From positions 124,001 through 188,000 of the forward strand of contig JAFSGY010000028.1 in assembly GCA_017440575.1 (NCBI GenBank): DNA of 64,000 nucleotides, given 5' to 3'. Both the position numbers and the translations under genes were made by a program. Positions within the stretch are counted from its first letter, which is position 1. Every line of letters begins with the position of its first letter. Shown piece by piece: positions 29,381-39,053 of this stretch. Source of the stretch: Lachnospiraceae bacterium. Its GTDB lineage: Bacteria > Bacillota > Clostridia > Lachnospirales > Lachnospiraceae. The notes under the pieces were generated by a model. It saw only the letters and a program-made list of their open reading frames with translations. It searched no databases and had not been told where the DNA came from.

Positions 29381-30640
29381 GTGAGAGGCATGCTTGCTAG
29401 AATTAAGAAGAAACAAGAAGTGAAATATATAGGATTACTCGTTATTGTTATGGTAGTACAGGCAATTCGTTATTTTCCTTTTAAATTCGGAGGCTGGAAT
29501 CAGATACAGCTTTCCTTGAATTACTCTTATGGATTTGTACAGCGTGCTTTTCTCGGCACGGTTCTTGATGTATGTTCTAAAGTATTTCATATTCCTTGGG
29601 GTTATATGAGATATTTGTACGGTATTGGTACAATGTTAATTTTTACAATACTAATATTGGGGATTTTTCATAAAGCTTTGCAGATGAATACATCTAATCA
29701 TGTAAAGAAAAGCTTTTTCTATGGAATGGCATTGCTGTTTTTTATAGGCCCTGGATGGAATACGTATTATAGCAATTTTGCACTTACAGATATATGGCTG
29801 CCAATACTGTCAATAGTTGGCGTATATTTTATTGTGAAAGACAAAGGAATATGGATAGCATTAGTGGTTTCTGCAATTTGTATTCTGATTCATCCGGCAT
29901 ATGTATTTTTATATTTCAATTTTATACTAGTAACATTGGCATATAAGGTATTTATACAAGATAAGTCATGGGATAAGAAGCACATTATGTGGAGTGCTTT
30001 TGTGTTTATCTTTAATTCTATGTTATTTCTTTATATGATGTTCTTTGCGCGTGCAAAAGAGGGAGTAACAATTGAACATGTTATGGAAAGAACAGCAGAA
30101 TTTGTAAGTAAGAGCGTGGAAGAAATAGCGAATCACGAACCTACGATTGCTGGATACCTGTTTAGGGAAGGCTCTGTAACAGGTGTACAGTTTGTCATTC
30201 AGGAGTATTGGCTAATATTTGTGGTTATGTTGATTCTATTCAGTCCATTTATCTATGAGGTATATAGATACTGGAGAGCATTAGTTATACATGCAAAGGA
30301 AGGAAAAGAAAGAAACTGGTGGATGTATGCTCTAATTCCTTTTGGAATTATTACTACAGTTCCAATGTATATCATGCACAATGATTATGGGAGATGGACA
30401 TATGCAGTATTCTTCTATGAATTTGCAATGATATGGATGCTTAACATGATAAATGATGAAGGTGCTGATTATGCAACAAGAGCTTTGATGAAAAGAATCG
30501 TTTCTAACAGAGGCTATTATGTTGTGTTGCTTTTTTATGCAACGGTTTTAGGAGCATTTGAACAAAATTTAGTTAGTTCTTTGATATCAACAGTTGAGAC
30601 ATATGGATGGAAAGTGTTGGAAATAGTAGGGATTCATTAA
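29381..30640 (+). CDS. Polytopic membrane protein of unknown function, paralogue of the protein at 451
   Basis: The 419-residue protein has about ten spans and carries LNYSYGFVQRAFLGT at residues 46-60 and HNDYGRWTYAVFFYEF near residue 332. Both match the signatures and spacing in the protein at 451. A HPAYVFLYFNF span segment also aligns with the other's HQVYIFLFFPS. I know of no assigned activity. It is next to a GtrII-like glucosyltransferase gene, hinting at a membrane glycosyltransferase or acceptor-handling role. The start is GTG 29381 after GAGGG. Confidence 0.72.
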   Translation: MRGMLARIKKKQEVKYIGLLVIVMVVQAIRYFPFKFGGWNQIQLSLNYSYGFVQRAFLGTVLDVCSKVFHIPWGYMRYLYGIGTMLIFTILILGIFHKALQMNTSNHVKKSFFYGMALLFFIGPGWNTYYSNFALTDIWLPILSIVGVYFIVKDKGIWIALVVSAICILIHPAYVFLYFNFILVTLAYKVFIQDKSWDKKHIMWSAFVFIFNSMLFLYMMFFARAKEGVTIEHVMERTAEFVSKSVEEIANHEPTIAGYLFREGSVTGVQFVIQEYWLIFVVMLILFSPFIYEVYRYWRALVIHAKEGKERNWWMYALIPFGIITTVPMYIMHNDYGRWTYAVFFYEFAMIWMLNMINDEGADYATRALMKRIVSNRGYYVVLLFYATVLGAFEQNLVSSLISTVETYGWKVLEIVGIH

Positions 30641-30679
30641 GAATATATAAGTAACGCAAAAGTAAGGTGAGTAAAAGAC

Positions 30680-32236
30680 GTGGATAGAGTAGATAAAGTT
30701 TTTGGAAAGTTATATGCCAAAATATCAGCAGATTTTAAGCTTGCATTTATAAGTGCGATTATTATCGGACTGATTGCACATTTATATATGTTTACTAATA
30801 AGTTTCCGAATTATGATGATATGGGGCTTAGTGGCTTTGGAGCTACATTCCGTTTGGGAAGATGGTTTTTGTGGGTGCTGGGGTCAGTAGCTTACCATTT
30901 GGATTATGTCTATAGTCTGCCATGGGTAAACGGGTTAATTTCGCTTGGGTTGTTGGCTATATCAGCAGGCATGGTAGCAGATTTATTAAAGCTGAGAAAT
31001 AAAATAGGAACTGTAATTATAGCAGGAATACTTGTAGCATTTCCATCCTGGACAGCTACGTTTTTCTTCATGTTTACAGCACCTTATTATGCTGTAGCAG
31101 TTTTTTTGATGACTTTATCTGTATTTTTATATCATAAGTATAGATATGGTTATATATTTAGTGTATTCTGCATCGCATTGTCTGTAGGAATTTATCAGGC
31201 ATACTTGCCTTTTGGAGCGACCTTGTATGTTGTATTATTGATACTTGAAGTATATAAGAAAGATACGAAATGGTTGTCTGTATTAAAAAAAGCTATTAAG
31301 AACCTGATTGTGTTGATTATCGGTGTAGTCATTTACTATGTAATTATGAAATTATCTCTTGTTGTAACAAATCAACAGTTGGCAGATTATAAAGGCACAG
31401 GGCAAATGGGAAACATTTCCTTAACTCTTGTTCCACAGATGATTTCTAGGATGTTTTCAGATGGATTGGGAGTCATGTTTAACAACAATTTGGAGATAAG
31501 TCATAATCTGTTACTGAAAGCAGGATATGCGGTTTTATATTTTATTGATGCAGTAATTCTTATTATTTCGTGTGGACATTTTATCAAAAAGAAAGAGATA
31601 GGAAGAGCCAGTATGTTAGTGCTCTTTATGATAGCTTTTTTTGCAGCTGTAAATGGTATATTTATTATGTGTCCATCAGATGATGCAATTTATGTATTAA
31701 TGACATATTCTTATGCATTTTTAATCATTCTACCAATTTGTATGGTTGATAGATTGCTTTGCCAAGAGGGAATGAAAGTACAGAACCTGATAGTTGGACT
31801 GGAATATGGAATTGTAGGTATTGCTTCTGCGATGGTTCTTACGTATTGTCATTTTGCCAATGCACAGTACCTAAGTATGCAGCTTACTTATGAGCAGGCA
31901 ACTAGTTTTTATACAACATTGGTTACGCAGATTAAGAGTGTTGAGGGCTATTCAGATGAATTACCAATAGCGGTAGTTGAAAGCTCTTCGGCCATTGAAG
32001 ACAAGACATTGTATCGAAATGATGTGATGAATGTATTTGATATATCAGGACGAGATGAAGTATTGGTTGAGACATATAGTAGAGAGTATTTATTGGCATT
32101 TTACTGTGGCTTTTCACCTGAGTATATCAGTATGGATGAACTTCCAAAGGAAGTGACGGATGCGATGCCTGTTTATCCGGCGGATGGCTCGATACAGGTA
32201 ATAGATGGTGTGATTGCAGTTAAGTTGAATGAGTAA
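30680..32236 (+). CDS. GtrII-like membrane glucosyltransferase (Glucos_trans_II family)
   Basis: The 518-residue protein has an N-terminal cytoplasmic stub, about ten membrane spans and a C-terminal extracytoplasmic domain. NKFPNYDDMGLSGFGATF near residue 36, then LGRWFLWVLG, match the Glucos_trans_II (GtrII) pattern, with the acidic pair in the first external loop. Such enzymes take a sugar from undecaprenyl phosphate and add it to the exported polymer. The GtrB-like protein at 36964 could charge the lipid carrier. The start is GTG 30680 with a distant AAGGTG site. Confidence 0.78.
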   Translation: MDRVDKVFGKLYAKISADFKLAFISAIIIGLIAHLYMFTNKFPNYDDMGLSGFGATFRLGRWFLWVLGSVAYHLDYVYSLPWVNGLISLGLLAISAGMVADLLKLRNKIGTVIIAGILVAFPSWTATFFFMFTAPYYAVAVFLMTLSVFLYHKYRYGYIFSVFCIALSVGIYQAYLPFGATLYVVLLILEVYKKDTKWLSVLKKAIKNLIVLIIGVVIYYVIMKLSLVVTNQQLADYKGTGQMGNISLTLVPQMISRMFSDGLGVMFNNNLEISHNLLLKAGYAVLYFIDAVILIISCGHFIKKKEIGRASMLVLFMIAFFAAVNGIFIMCPSDDAIYVLMTYSYAFLIILPICMVDRLLCQEGMKVQNLIVGLEYGIVGIASAMVLTYCHFANAQYLSMQLTYEQATSFYTTLVTQIKSVEGYSDELPIAVVESSSAIEDKTLYRNDVMNVFDISGRDEVLVETYSREYLLAFYCGFSPEYISMDELPKEVTDAMPVYPADGSIQVIDGVIAVKLNE

Positions 32237-32256
32237 CTGATAATAGGGAGAAAAGG

Positions 32257-33066
32257 ATGATTATTGCAATAAATTATGCGAATGAAGGATTTGCAAAAGC
32301 GCAAAAATTGAATCTGCAAACTGCCTTACAACAAGGTGCAGACAGAGTAATTGCATATACACCAAAGGATATAGATTCGGAGTTCGCTGAGAAAAATAGA
32401 GAAATATTATCCGCAAAAAAGGGAAATGGGTTTTACCTTTGGAAGCCATATTTTTTAAATAAGGCATATAAAGAGTTAGCGGATGGAGATTATCTGATTT
32501 ATACCGATGCAGGGTCAATTTTCGTTAATAAAATCCAGTATTTGATTGATTGTATGGAAAGAGAACAGCAGGATATTATGGTGTTCTCTTTAGAGCAGGA
32601 TATGCTGGAACGAAAATATGCCAAGCGTGATGCTTTTGTATTGATGGGATGTGATGAGTCGAAATATACAGATACTCCGCAATCTATTGGCGGATATGTT
32701 ATTCTGAAAAAGTCTCCATTTGTGGAAAAGTTCTTAAAAGAAGATTTGGAATATGCACAGGATTCGAGGATTATCAGCGAGATAGAAAATACCCAAGGTT
32801 TACCTAATTATGTAGATTACGTGGCGCACAGACACGATCAGGTGGTGTGGTCATTGATGATAAAAAAGCACGGTCTAAAGAGGTTTCGTGATCCGTCACA
32901 GTTTGGAATGGTCAATCATTATGAACCGGAAGTAGAAGCAAGAAGTACATTTCCACAGATTATTGATTCGCACAGAATGAATGTAGGGAGTATAGCAGAG
33001 TTAAGATGGAAACGTAGTAAGATTGGGAAACTTATAACTAGAATAAAGAGAAAGTTTTTGCGCTAG
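32257..33066 (+). CDS. Putative GT-A fold glycosyltransferase
   Basis: The 269-residue soluble protein contains KGNGFYLWKPYFLNKAY near residue 55 and YLIYTDAGSIF near residue 82. An acidic YTDAG site after a GFYLWKP block is seen in small glycosyltransferase-like proteins of capsule loci. SIGGYVILKKSPFVEKF near residue 140 and YVAHRHDQVVWSL near residue 190 complete the pattern. I cannot name the CAZy family. It lies 20 bases after the GtrII-like gene and one base before the outer limit of the acyltransferase frame. Confidence 0.6.
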   Translation: MIIAINYANEGFAKAQKLNLQTALQQGADRVIAYTPKDIDSEFAEKNREILSAKKGNGFYLWKPYFLNKAYKELADGDYLIYTDAGSIFVNKIQYLIDCMEREQQDIMVFSLEQDMLERKYAKRDAFVLMGCDESKYTDTPQSIGGYVILKKSPFVEKFLKEDLEYAQDSRIISEIENTQGLPNYVDYVAHRHDQVVWSLMIKKHGLKRFRDPSQFGMVNHYEPEVEARSTFPQIIDSHRMNVGSIAELRWKRSKIGKLITRIKRKFLR

Positions 33067-34146
33067 TTGGGAAAGGATAAAAACAATCAAGATATGGATG
33101 GAAAGTGCACTGTTACAAAAAAAGATAGAGTTGATTGGATTGATTTTGCAAAAGGAATCGGCATTATTTTAGTGATTATTGGACATAGTATGACTAGATT
33201 GGGGGGAGAGGGAATACAGCATATATTTATTGTGCTGATTTCTTCTTTTTATATGCCATTTTTTTTCTTCATCAGCGGTATTAATTTTAAAAGTGATATG
33301 TCGTGGAGTGTATTTCTAAAGAAAAAATGGAAGGGAATTATGTATCCAACTATCATATTTTCTATCATATTGTTTGGAGGTAAATTTGGAATCTGTTGCT
33401 TGGATAATCGCATGAATGATTTTGGAGAAATGGTACGTTTGCAAGGCATAGATACATTGCTTATGAACAGAAAATCAATTGTTTCGGAATATTGGTTTTT
33501 ACCTGCGTTATTTGTTAGCGAAATTGTCTGCTTTACATATTTGAAATATTGTTTGAAGATAAAACCGTTATTTATAATTTCTATTGTTATATTTATTATG
33601 ATTAAAGTATGCAATGCTTATTTTACATTGTGTTTGCCGTTTTCATTAGAATTGGGACTTATATTGCTTAATTTTATAGTGTCAGGAATTTGGATAGCAC
33701 GGAGAGGACAATTAGAAAGACTAACAGTTTCTTATAAAAGGTTGTTTTTGGTAGGAATAGTATTTTTAGGAGGAAATATTTTTGAACGTGTCATAGGAGC
33801 AGATAATGTCAGCATTGGAGCATTAAAAACAGGAAGTTTTTTTATGTTTTGGATTAATGCTTATAGTGGAATCTTGGCTGTAATTATTTTAGCGAAAATG
33901 GTAAAGAATATAAGAGTTGTTAATTACTTTGGAAAAAATTCCCTTAGTATATATGGTATGCATTATTTGTTTTTGGAAGTGTTCTATTTTGTCTGTAGGG
34001 ACTTTGTTAAAGAAATTAATACTAATGTGTTAGTAAGCATTTCCATTGTATTTGGATTTGTAGGATGTTATGTTGGATGTAAAATAATTGATTATGTAAA
34101 AAGTAAGAGACATTTGATTATGAGGTTTCATTGTATAAATGAGTAG
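33067..34146 (+). CDS. Acyltransferase-3 family (OafA/fucose-4-O-acetylase-like) membrane protein
   Basis: The protein has about ten spans and opens with WIDFAKGIGIILVIIGHSM, the acyltransferase-3 signature with its conserved His, followed by FYMPFFFFISGINF. Such enzymes O-acetylate sugars of surface polymers, and this subgroup resembles fucose-4-O-acetylases. The frame begins at TTG 33067 right after the previous stop; ATG 33094 is an alternative, and neither has a well-placed ribosome site. The gene is visibly more A+T rich than those before it. A 71-base gap follows in which I see no clear signal. Confidence 0.82.
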   Translation: MGKDKNNQDMDGKCTVTKKDRVDWIDFAKGIGIILVIIGHSMTRLGGEGIQHIFIVLISSFYMPFFFFISGINFKSDMSWSVFLKKKWKGIMYPTIIFSIILFGGKFGICCLDNRMNDFGEMVRLQGIDTLLMNRKSIVSEYWFLPALFVSEIVCFTYLKYCLKIKPLFIISIVIFIMIKVCNAYFTLCLPFSLELGLILLNFIVSGIWIARRGQLERLTVSYKRLFLVGIVFLGGNIFERVIGADNVSIGALKTGSFFMFWINAYSGILAVIILAKMVKNIRVVNYFGKNSLSIYGMHYLFLEVFYFVCRDFVKEINTNVLVSISIVFGFVGCYVGCKIIDYVKSKRHLIMRFHCINE

Positions 34147-34217
34147 ATTGTGTTACTATTCTAAAGATAAAAGAAGATAGTAAATATATTGTCGTTAAAG
34201 TGAGCAAGGAGCAAATT

Positions 34218-35231
34218 ATGGATAAGAAAGAATTGCAGAAGAAATGGAGTTTCTACGAAAAGAGATGGAGATTTCGTGACTTCTATTTTAATAAATGTTT
34301 GAGAAGACATGGAATCGTAAAATATCTTCATAGGGAGCCTGTTATGCCACATTATGCACATAAATGGGTTATGTCTTCAAAGAAGACGAATGACTATTTG
34401 CATGATAAGATTCTGAGTGGAGAACCATTTTTCGCATGTAGATTCGGAAATACTGAGCTGCAGACTATGGTAGGCGAATTGAAAAATCGAATTATGGGTT
34501 ACTCTGATGCCAATGAAGCACATACAGACAGATGGTTTAATCGACTATGCGAAGGGGCCGGATTTTTTCCAAATGATAGACAATATCTTGCACCATTTAC
34601 CGATTGTATGTTGGAAACGTGTAAACAGATGGATTTGCTTGCTATGTGGCATCTGAATATGGAAGATTTTGTAATTGAAGAATATGCAAACCATGTTGAC
34701 TTAACCTTTTTGTTTCGTTTAGAACCTTGGTTATTTGGTGGTCGGCCATGGACTGCGGCGTTGAAAGGAAAGAAAGTTTTAGTTATCCATCCTTTTGTTG
34801 AGACAATCAAAAGTCAGTATACCAATAATCGTGAAAGAATCTTTCCTGGAACAGATATTTTGCCGGAGTTTGAATTAAAGACATTGAAGGCAGTACAGAC
34901 AATAGCCGGTGAAAAGGATGAAAGGTTTGGAACATGGTTTGAAGCTTTGGAATATATGTATCAAGAGGCTATGAAGATTGACTTTGATATTGCTATTATA
35001 GGCTGTGGTGCATATGGCATGCCACTTGGCGGTATGTTGAAAAAGGCTGGTAAGCAGGCAGTGCATTTAGGAGGGGCAACGCAGCTACTCTTTGGAATTA
35101 AAGGAAGAAGATGGGAAGAGAATTATCCCTCTAAAATAGCAACATGGTTTAATGGTGCATGGGTATATCCGAGTGAAAACGAGACACCGAAGAATGCAGG
35201 TGTAGTGGAAAAGGGCTGTTATTGGAAGTAA
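34218..35231 (+). CDS. GT-D-like putative glycosyltransferase
   Basis: The 337-residue protein contains EPFFACRFGNTELQTM near residue 72, which has the R-(F/Y)-G-(D/N)-x-E layout of the DUF1792 GT-D block. KKVLVIHPFVETIKSQY near residue 195 and FDIAIIGCGAYGMPLG near residue 257 look like the following Rossmann-type strands. The last part, HLGGATQLLFGIKGRRW, recurs in similar capsule proteins. I infer a distant GT-D glycosyltransferase; confidence in the fold is moderate and in the substrate nil. AAGGAG at 34206-34211 sets the start at ATG 34218 rather than GTG 34200. Confidence 0.6.
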   Translation: MDKKELQKKWSFYEKRWRFRDFYFNKCLRRHGIVKYLHREPVMPHYAHKWVMSSKKTNDYLHDKILSGEPFFACRFGNTELQTMVGELKNRIMGYSDANEAHTDRWFNRLCEGAGFFPNDRQYLAPFTDCMLETCKQMDLLAMWHLNMEDFVIEEYANHVDLTFLFRLEPWLFGGRPWTAALKGKKVLVIHPFVETIKSQYTNNRERIFPGTDILPEFELKTLKAVQTIAGEKDERFGTWFEALEYMYQEAMKIDFDIAIIGCGAYGMPLGGMLKKAGKQAVHLGGATQLLFGIKGRRWEENYPSKIATWFNGAWVYPSENETPKNAGVVEKGCYWK

Positions 35232-35245
35232 GAAGGAGAAGCGAC

Positions 35246-36865
35246 GTGGATAAGATTAAGAAACATTATGGAAAAATTTTATTTCTTATATTATTGATTA
35301 TTCAATGTGCCTATATGATATTTTGGGGAACACAGAAGAGTGGTTATTATGTAGATGAGTTTTTTACATATGATAATGCTCATTATATTTCTTCATCAAC
35401 ACCAGAAAGAGTGAAGTTATATGATGCTGATTATATGGAATACAATAAGTGGTTTGATGTAACAGGAATAAAGAGTACATTAATGGTGCAGAAAGAGGAA
35501 TCATTATTAAATGACTCGTTGATATATAATATTAAGGCATTTATAAACAAGTGGCCATATATGGCGATTTTGAATTATGTGGAAGCGATATTTTTTGAAG
35601 GTGAATTGAATTGGTGGAGTGCTATTTCGATTAATTTAGTTTGTTTCGTGATTAATCAAATTCTTATGTATTTGCTGACGATGAAGATATGTAAGAGACA
35701 AAATACTGCTATATTAGCAACTGCAATGTATGGTTTTTGTGGAATGGCAATCAGTATGCTAGTATATGTTCGAATGTATATGTGGTTGACATTATTGGTT
35801 ACTCTGTTTACTTATCTACATGTTTTGATGTGGGATGAAGAAAAACATTGGAAAAATATAATAGTTGAAATATTGGCTGCACCATTGGTGCTTTTGGCGT
35901 TTCGAGATTCACCATTGCCAGTAATATATGCGATTGCGCTAATAGGATGCTTTACAATAGGATTGATTTTGAGGAAAAAGTGGATACAAGTATTGTATTA
36001 TAGTATGCCTTATATTGGTGGGGGGGCAATCTACGCTGTTACACAGACAGGATATGTAGAAATATTTATGAATCCACAGCAGGCACTACAGTCAGGAACG
36101 CTAGATCCAGCAAAAGCAAGTTTAATACAAAATATGGTTTCATTGAATATGAACGAGCTGATAATACGTATCGTTGGCCAACTCAACACAATATCAGATT
36201 ATTTATTTGGTCATATTCTAGTTGCGATAGTATATGTTATTGGAACTGTTTTGCTGGTTGGTATCGTAATAGTAAGAGGAAAAGAGAACAATAAAATTGA
36301 GATAGACAGATGCTATTCTTTTGGTTATGTTATTATTGGTGCTACTTGTTTATTTGGAATAGCATCATTAATTTTTAAGTTGATTTCTATACGATATATT
36401 TCGTTTGTATTTCCGATGATTACGATATCCATAGTGTTAGTGATTATGAGTTTAAGTGAGATAATGAATAAGCAGAAGGTAATTACTAATGTATTAATTG
36501 TTTTGATTATGGGGCAAATCTTTTTTACTGCATATGTTCCCCGAGTGGAAAATCTTTATCCAGAAGAAAGAGAAGCATTGCAAAGTATACAGGAGCATAA
36601 GGGAATTAATTCTCTGGTAGTGGATTATCATTTTGATGATAGAGTCATGTATGAGAGTCTAGCATATACAGATGAAGCTACTAAGATTATGTTCTCTTCT
36701 TTTGAAAACATTGATTATTCAGAATTGGGAGATTCTATTCTAGTATGGCAGACAGTTAATAAATCATCAGAAGAATTAGAACAGAAATTGTTTAATGCGG
36801 GATATAGTTCGGTAGAAAGTATAGCACAGACTCATGAATCAAAGGTGTTCTTATGTATGAAATAA
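35246..36865 (+). CDS. GT-C membrane glycosyltransferase (PMT/ArnT-like)
   Basis: The 539-residue protein has a first span, then GYYVDEFFTYDNAHY near residue 32. An acidic DE pair in the first external loop is the hallmark of GT-C enzymes that use polyprenyl-phosphate sugars. About ten more spans and a roughly 100-residue soluble C-terminal tail follow. It would add a sugar to the polymer outside the membrane. AAGGAG 8 bases before GTG 35246 fixes that start over the open frame from 35222. It is the last gene before an intrinsic terminator. Confidence 0.75.
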   Translation: MDKIKKHYGKILFLILLIIQCAYMIFWGTQKSGYYVDEFFTYDNAHYISSSTPERVKLYDADYMEYNKWFDVTGIKSTLMVQKEESLLNDSLIYNIKAFINKWPYMAILNYVEAIFFEGELNWWSAISINLVCFVINQILMYLLTMKICKRQNTAILATAMYGFCGMAISMLVYVRMYMWLTLLVTLFTYLHVLMWDEEKHWKNIIVEILAAPLVLLAFRDSPLPVIYAIALIGCFTIGLILRKKWIQVLYYSMPYIGGGAIYAVTQTGYVEIFMNPQQALQSGTLDPAKASLIQNMVSLNMNELIIRIVGQLNTISDYLFGHILVAIVYVIGTVLLVGIVIVRGKENNKIEIDRCYSFGYVIIGATCLFGIASLIFKLISIRYISFVFPMITISIVLVIMSLSEIMNKQKVITNVLIVLIMGQIFFTAYVPRVENLYPEEREALQSIQEHKGINSLVVDYHFDDRVMYESLAYTDEATKIMFSSFENIDYSELGDSILVWQTVNKSSEELEQKLFNAGYSSVESIAQTHESKVFLCMK

Positions 36866-36878
36866 TATGGTAAATGGC

Positions 36879-36905
36879 AAAAAGGCTGGAATGTTCAGCC
36901 TTTTT
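36879..36905 (+). terminator. Intrinsic (Rho-independent) terminator
   Basis: A perfect 10-bp stem AAAAAGGCTG / CAGCCTTTTT with a 7-base loop GAATGTT lies 13 bases after the stop of the GT-C gene. The right arm ends in five T, followed by GTATTATAC. It is the only strong terminator seen inside the plus-strand gene array and divides the locus into at least two transcription units. Confidence 0.9.
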
Positions 36906-36932
36906 GTATTATACTAGGCAAAGAAATATAAA
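36904..36932 (+). promoter_or_regulatory. Probable sigma-70/SigA promoter
   Basis: TTGTAT (36904-36909) and TATAAA (36927-36932) are separated by exactly 17 bases, 31 bases before the next ATG and directly after the terminator. The -35 box overlaps the terminator's T run. Position and spacing support a promoter that restarts transcription for the genes from 36964 on. Confidence 0.5.
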
Positions 36933-36963
36933 ATATATAGTTATATGAAATGGGAGAAAGCAA

Positions 36964-37911
36964 ATGACAAAAGTATCAGTTGTTGTACCAGTATACAATG
37001 AAGAAGGAAATGTAGCAGAGCTGCATCGTGAGATAAAGGAAGTATGTGAAGCGAATCATTATGAGTATGAGATTATCTTTATCAACGATGGTTCTTCTGA
37101 CAAGACAGAAGAACTTTGTAGAAAATTGAGTCCATTAAAGTATATTGCGCTTCGTAGAAATTTTGGACAGACTGCAGCAATGGACGCAGGAATTAAGGCG
37201 GCGCAGTACGATTATATTGTTACCATGGATGGAGACAGACAGAATGATCCGACAGATATTCCAATGATGATTCAGTATTTAGAGGAGAATGATTTAGACG
37301 TTGTTTCCGGATGGAGAAAGAATCGTAAGGATAAGCCATTAAAGAAATTTACTTCAAGGGGTGCTAATTTCTTACGTTATCTTCTTGTTCATGATGGTAT
37401 CCATGATAGCGGATGCTCATTGAAGGTATATAGAAAGGAATGCTTTGAGCATGTTACATTATATGGTGAGCAGCATAGATTTATTCCTGCAATACTTAAA
37501 ATCAAGGGATTCCGCGTTGGTGAGGTAGTAGTAAATCATAGACCTAGAACAGCAGGTGTGACAAAGTATAATTGGAAGAGAACGATTAAAGGCTTTGTTG
37601 ATATGATATCCGTGTGGTTTTGGAACAAATATGCGACAAGACCATTGCATTTATTAGGTGGTATGGGAATGGCATTCTTAGTAGCTGGTGGTGGATGTGG
37701 AATCTGGTCCGTTGTGCTGTTTTGTATGGGAAGAAAGATGTCTAATAACATTTTTCCACCATTATTAACTGTTTTCTTTATCATTATAGGAATGTTACTA
37801 TTTATTTTCGGCTTAATGAGTGAAATACTTGTTAAGACATATTACGGAACACATGTGGATTGTTCTTACAGTGTTAGAGAGATTACAGATTATAACGAAG
37901 AGACAAAATAG
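36964..37911 (+). CDS. GtrB/DPM1-like polyprenyl-phosphate glycosyltransferase
   Basis: The 315-residue protein has a GT2 domain with SVVVPVYNEEGNVAEL at residues 5-20, FINDGSSDKT near residue 39 and VTMDGDRQNDP near 89, then two C-terminal membrane hairpin spans (about 235-257 and 265-290). That is the GtrB/DPM1 design: transfer of glucose or a similar sugar from a nucleotide donor to undecaprenyl phosphate at the inner face. It can feed the GT-C and GtrII-like enzymes of this window. It is first in the transcription unit begun by the promoter at 36904. Confidence 0.87.
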   Translation: MTKVSVVVPVYNEEGNVAELHREIKEVCEANHYEYEIIFINDGSSDKTEELCRKLSPLKYIALRRNFGQTAAMDAGIKAAQYDYIVTMDGDRQNDPTDIPMMIQYLEENDLDVVSGWRKNRKDKPLKKFTSRGANFLRYLLVHDGIHDSGCSLKVYRKECFEHVTLYGEQHRFIPAILKIKGFRVGEVVVNHRPRTAGVTKYNWKRTIKGFVDMISVWFWNKYATRPLHLLGGMGMAFLVAGGGCGIWSVVLFCMGRKMSNNIFPPLLTVFFIIIGMLLFIFGLMSEILVKTYYGTHVDCSYSVREITDYNEETK

Positions 37912-37916
37912 GTGTT

Positions 37917-39047
37917 ATGATTATGAATATCTTAATGTTGAATTATGAATTTCCACCAATTGGAGGAGGCGCTTCACCAGTATCTTATGATATTGGAAAG
38001 GGATTAGCTGCTTTAGGACATAAAGTAACCGTAGTTACTATGGCATATAAAGATTTACCAGCTCATGAGGAAAGAGATGGGATGACGATATATAGAGTTA
38101 AGTGCTGGAGAACCCAGAAAATGGTATGTCACCCATGGGAACAGGCAACTTATATATTGTCAGCGATGCATTTTATAAAGCATAAATTGCAGGTGGTAGA
38201 TTATGATATTTGCTATACGCACTTTATTATTCCTACAGGGGCTATTGCGTGGTGGATTAAGAAAAAGTATAAGCTTCCATATGTGATAACATCCCATGGA
38301 AGTGATGTTATAGGTCATAACAATAAGCGTTTTAAGACTTTATATGCATTAGTGCGTAAACCATGGTGTGGCATTGTGAGAGAGGCTTCGTGTGTCGTAT
38401 CGCCAAGTCAGTATTTAATGGAGCTGATGAAAAAGAATGAGCTTAGTGGTAAGTATCAATTGATTCAGAATGGTATTGATACGAGCTTCTTTCAGAAAAC
38501 AGAAGAGAAGCAGAAGAAGATATTAATTATGTGTAGATTACAGGAAACAAAAAATGTGCAATGTGTTATTAAGGCTCTGAATCAGATAGACTTAAAGGAC
38601 TGGCATGTTGATATTCTTGGTGATGGTCCTTACAAAGAAATCTTGCAGCAGATGGTTCTAGAAAGAAAATTAAATGATAAGGTTTCATTTAAGGGTTGGG
38701 TGACAAATAAAAGTGATGAACATTTAAAGATATTACAAGAAGCCAGTATTTATATTTCGGCGAGTAGGGTAGAGAATTGTCCAACATCTATATTAGAAGT
38801 TATGGCGTGTGGTGCTAATGTGCTTTTATCTGATATTCCGGCACATCGACAGTTAGTAGAAAGTGTGGATCAGGATGTCTTTTTCCAAATGGAAGATGAT
38901 AAAGAGTTGGCAGACAAAGTTAGTAAATTAATGGACAAGCTGGAGACACAGGGGAAACTTTTTAATGATTACGATGTCTTAGCGTTTGATTGGAAGAAAA
39001 GCATTGCTGCATATGATAAGCTATTGGAGACTTTAGAAAGAGATTGA
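37917..39047 (+). CDS. GT4 family glycosyltransferase
   Basis: The 376-residue GT-B enzyme has LMLNYEFPPIGGGASPVSY at the N-terminus, the glycine-rich loop of GT4 acceptor domains, then YVITSHGSDVIGHNNKRF near residue 122. The donor domain carries RVENCPTSILEVMACGANV near residue 283 with E-x7-E. It begins 5 bases after the GtrB-like gene; ATG 37917 and ATG 37923 are both possible starts. Confidence 0.88.
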   Translation: MIMNILMLNYEFPPIGGGASPVSYDIGKGLAALGHKVTVVTMAYKDLPAHEERDGMTIYRVKCWRTQKMVCHPWEQATYILSAMHFIKHKLQVVDYDICYTHFIIPTGAIAWWIKKKYKLPYVITSHGSDVIGHNNKRFKTLYALVRKPWCGIVREASCVVSPSQYLMELMKKNELSGKYQLIQNGIDTSFFQKTEEKQKKILIMCRLQETKNVQCVIKALNQIDLKDWHVDILGDGPYKEILQQMVLERKLNDKVSFKGWVTNKSDEHLKILQEASIYISASRVENCPTSILEVMACGANVLLSDIPAHRQLVESVDQDVFFQMEDDKELADKVSKLMDKLETQGKLFNDYDVLAFDWKKSIAAYDKLLETLERD

Positions 39048-39053
39048 TAATTG

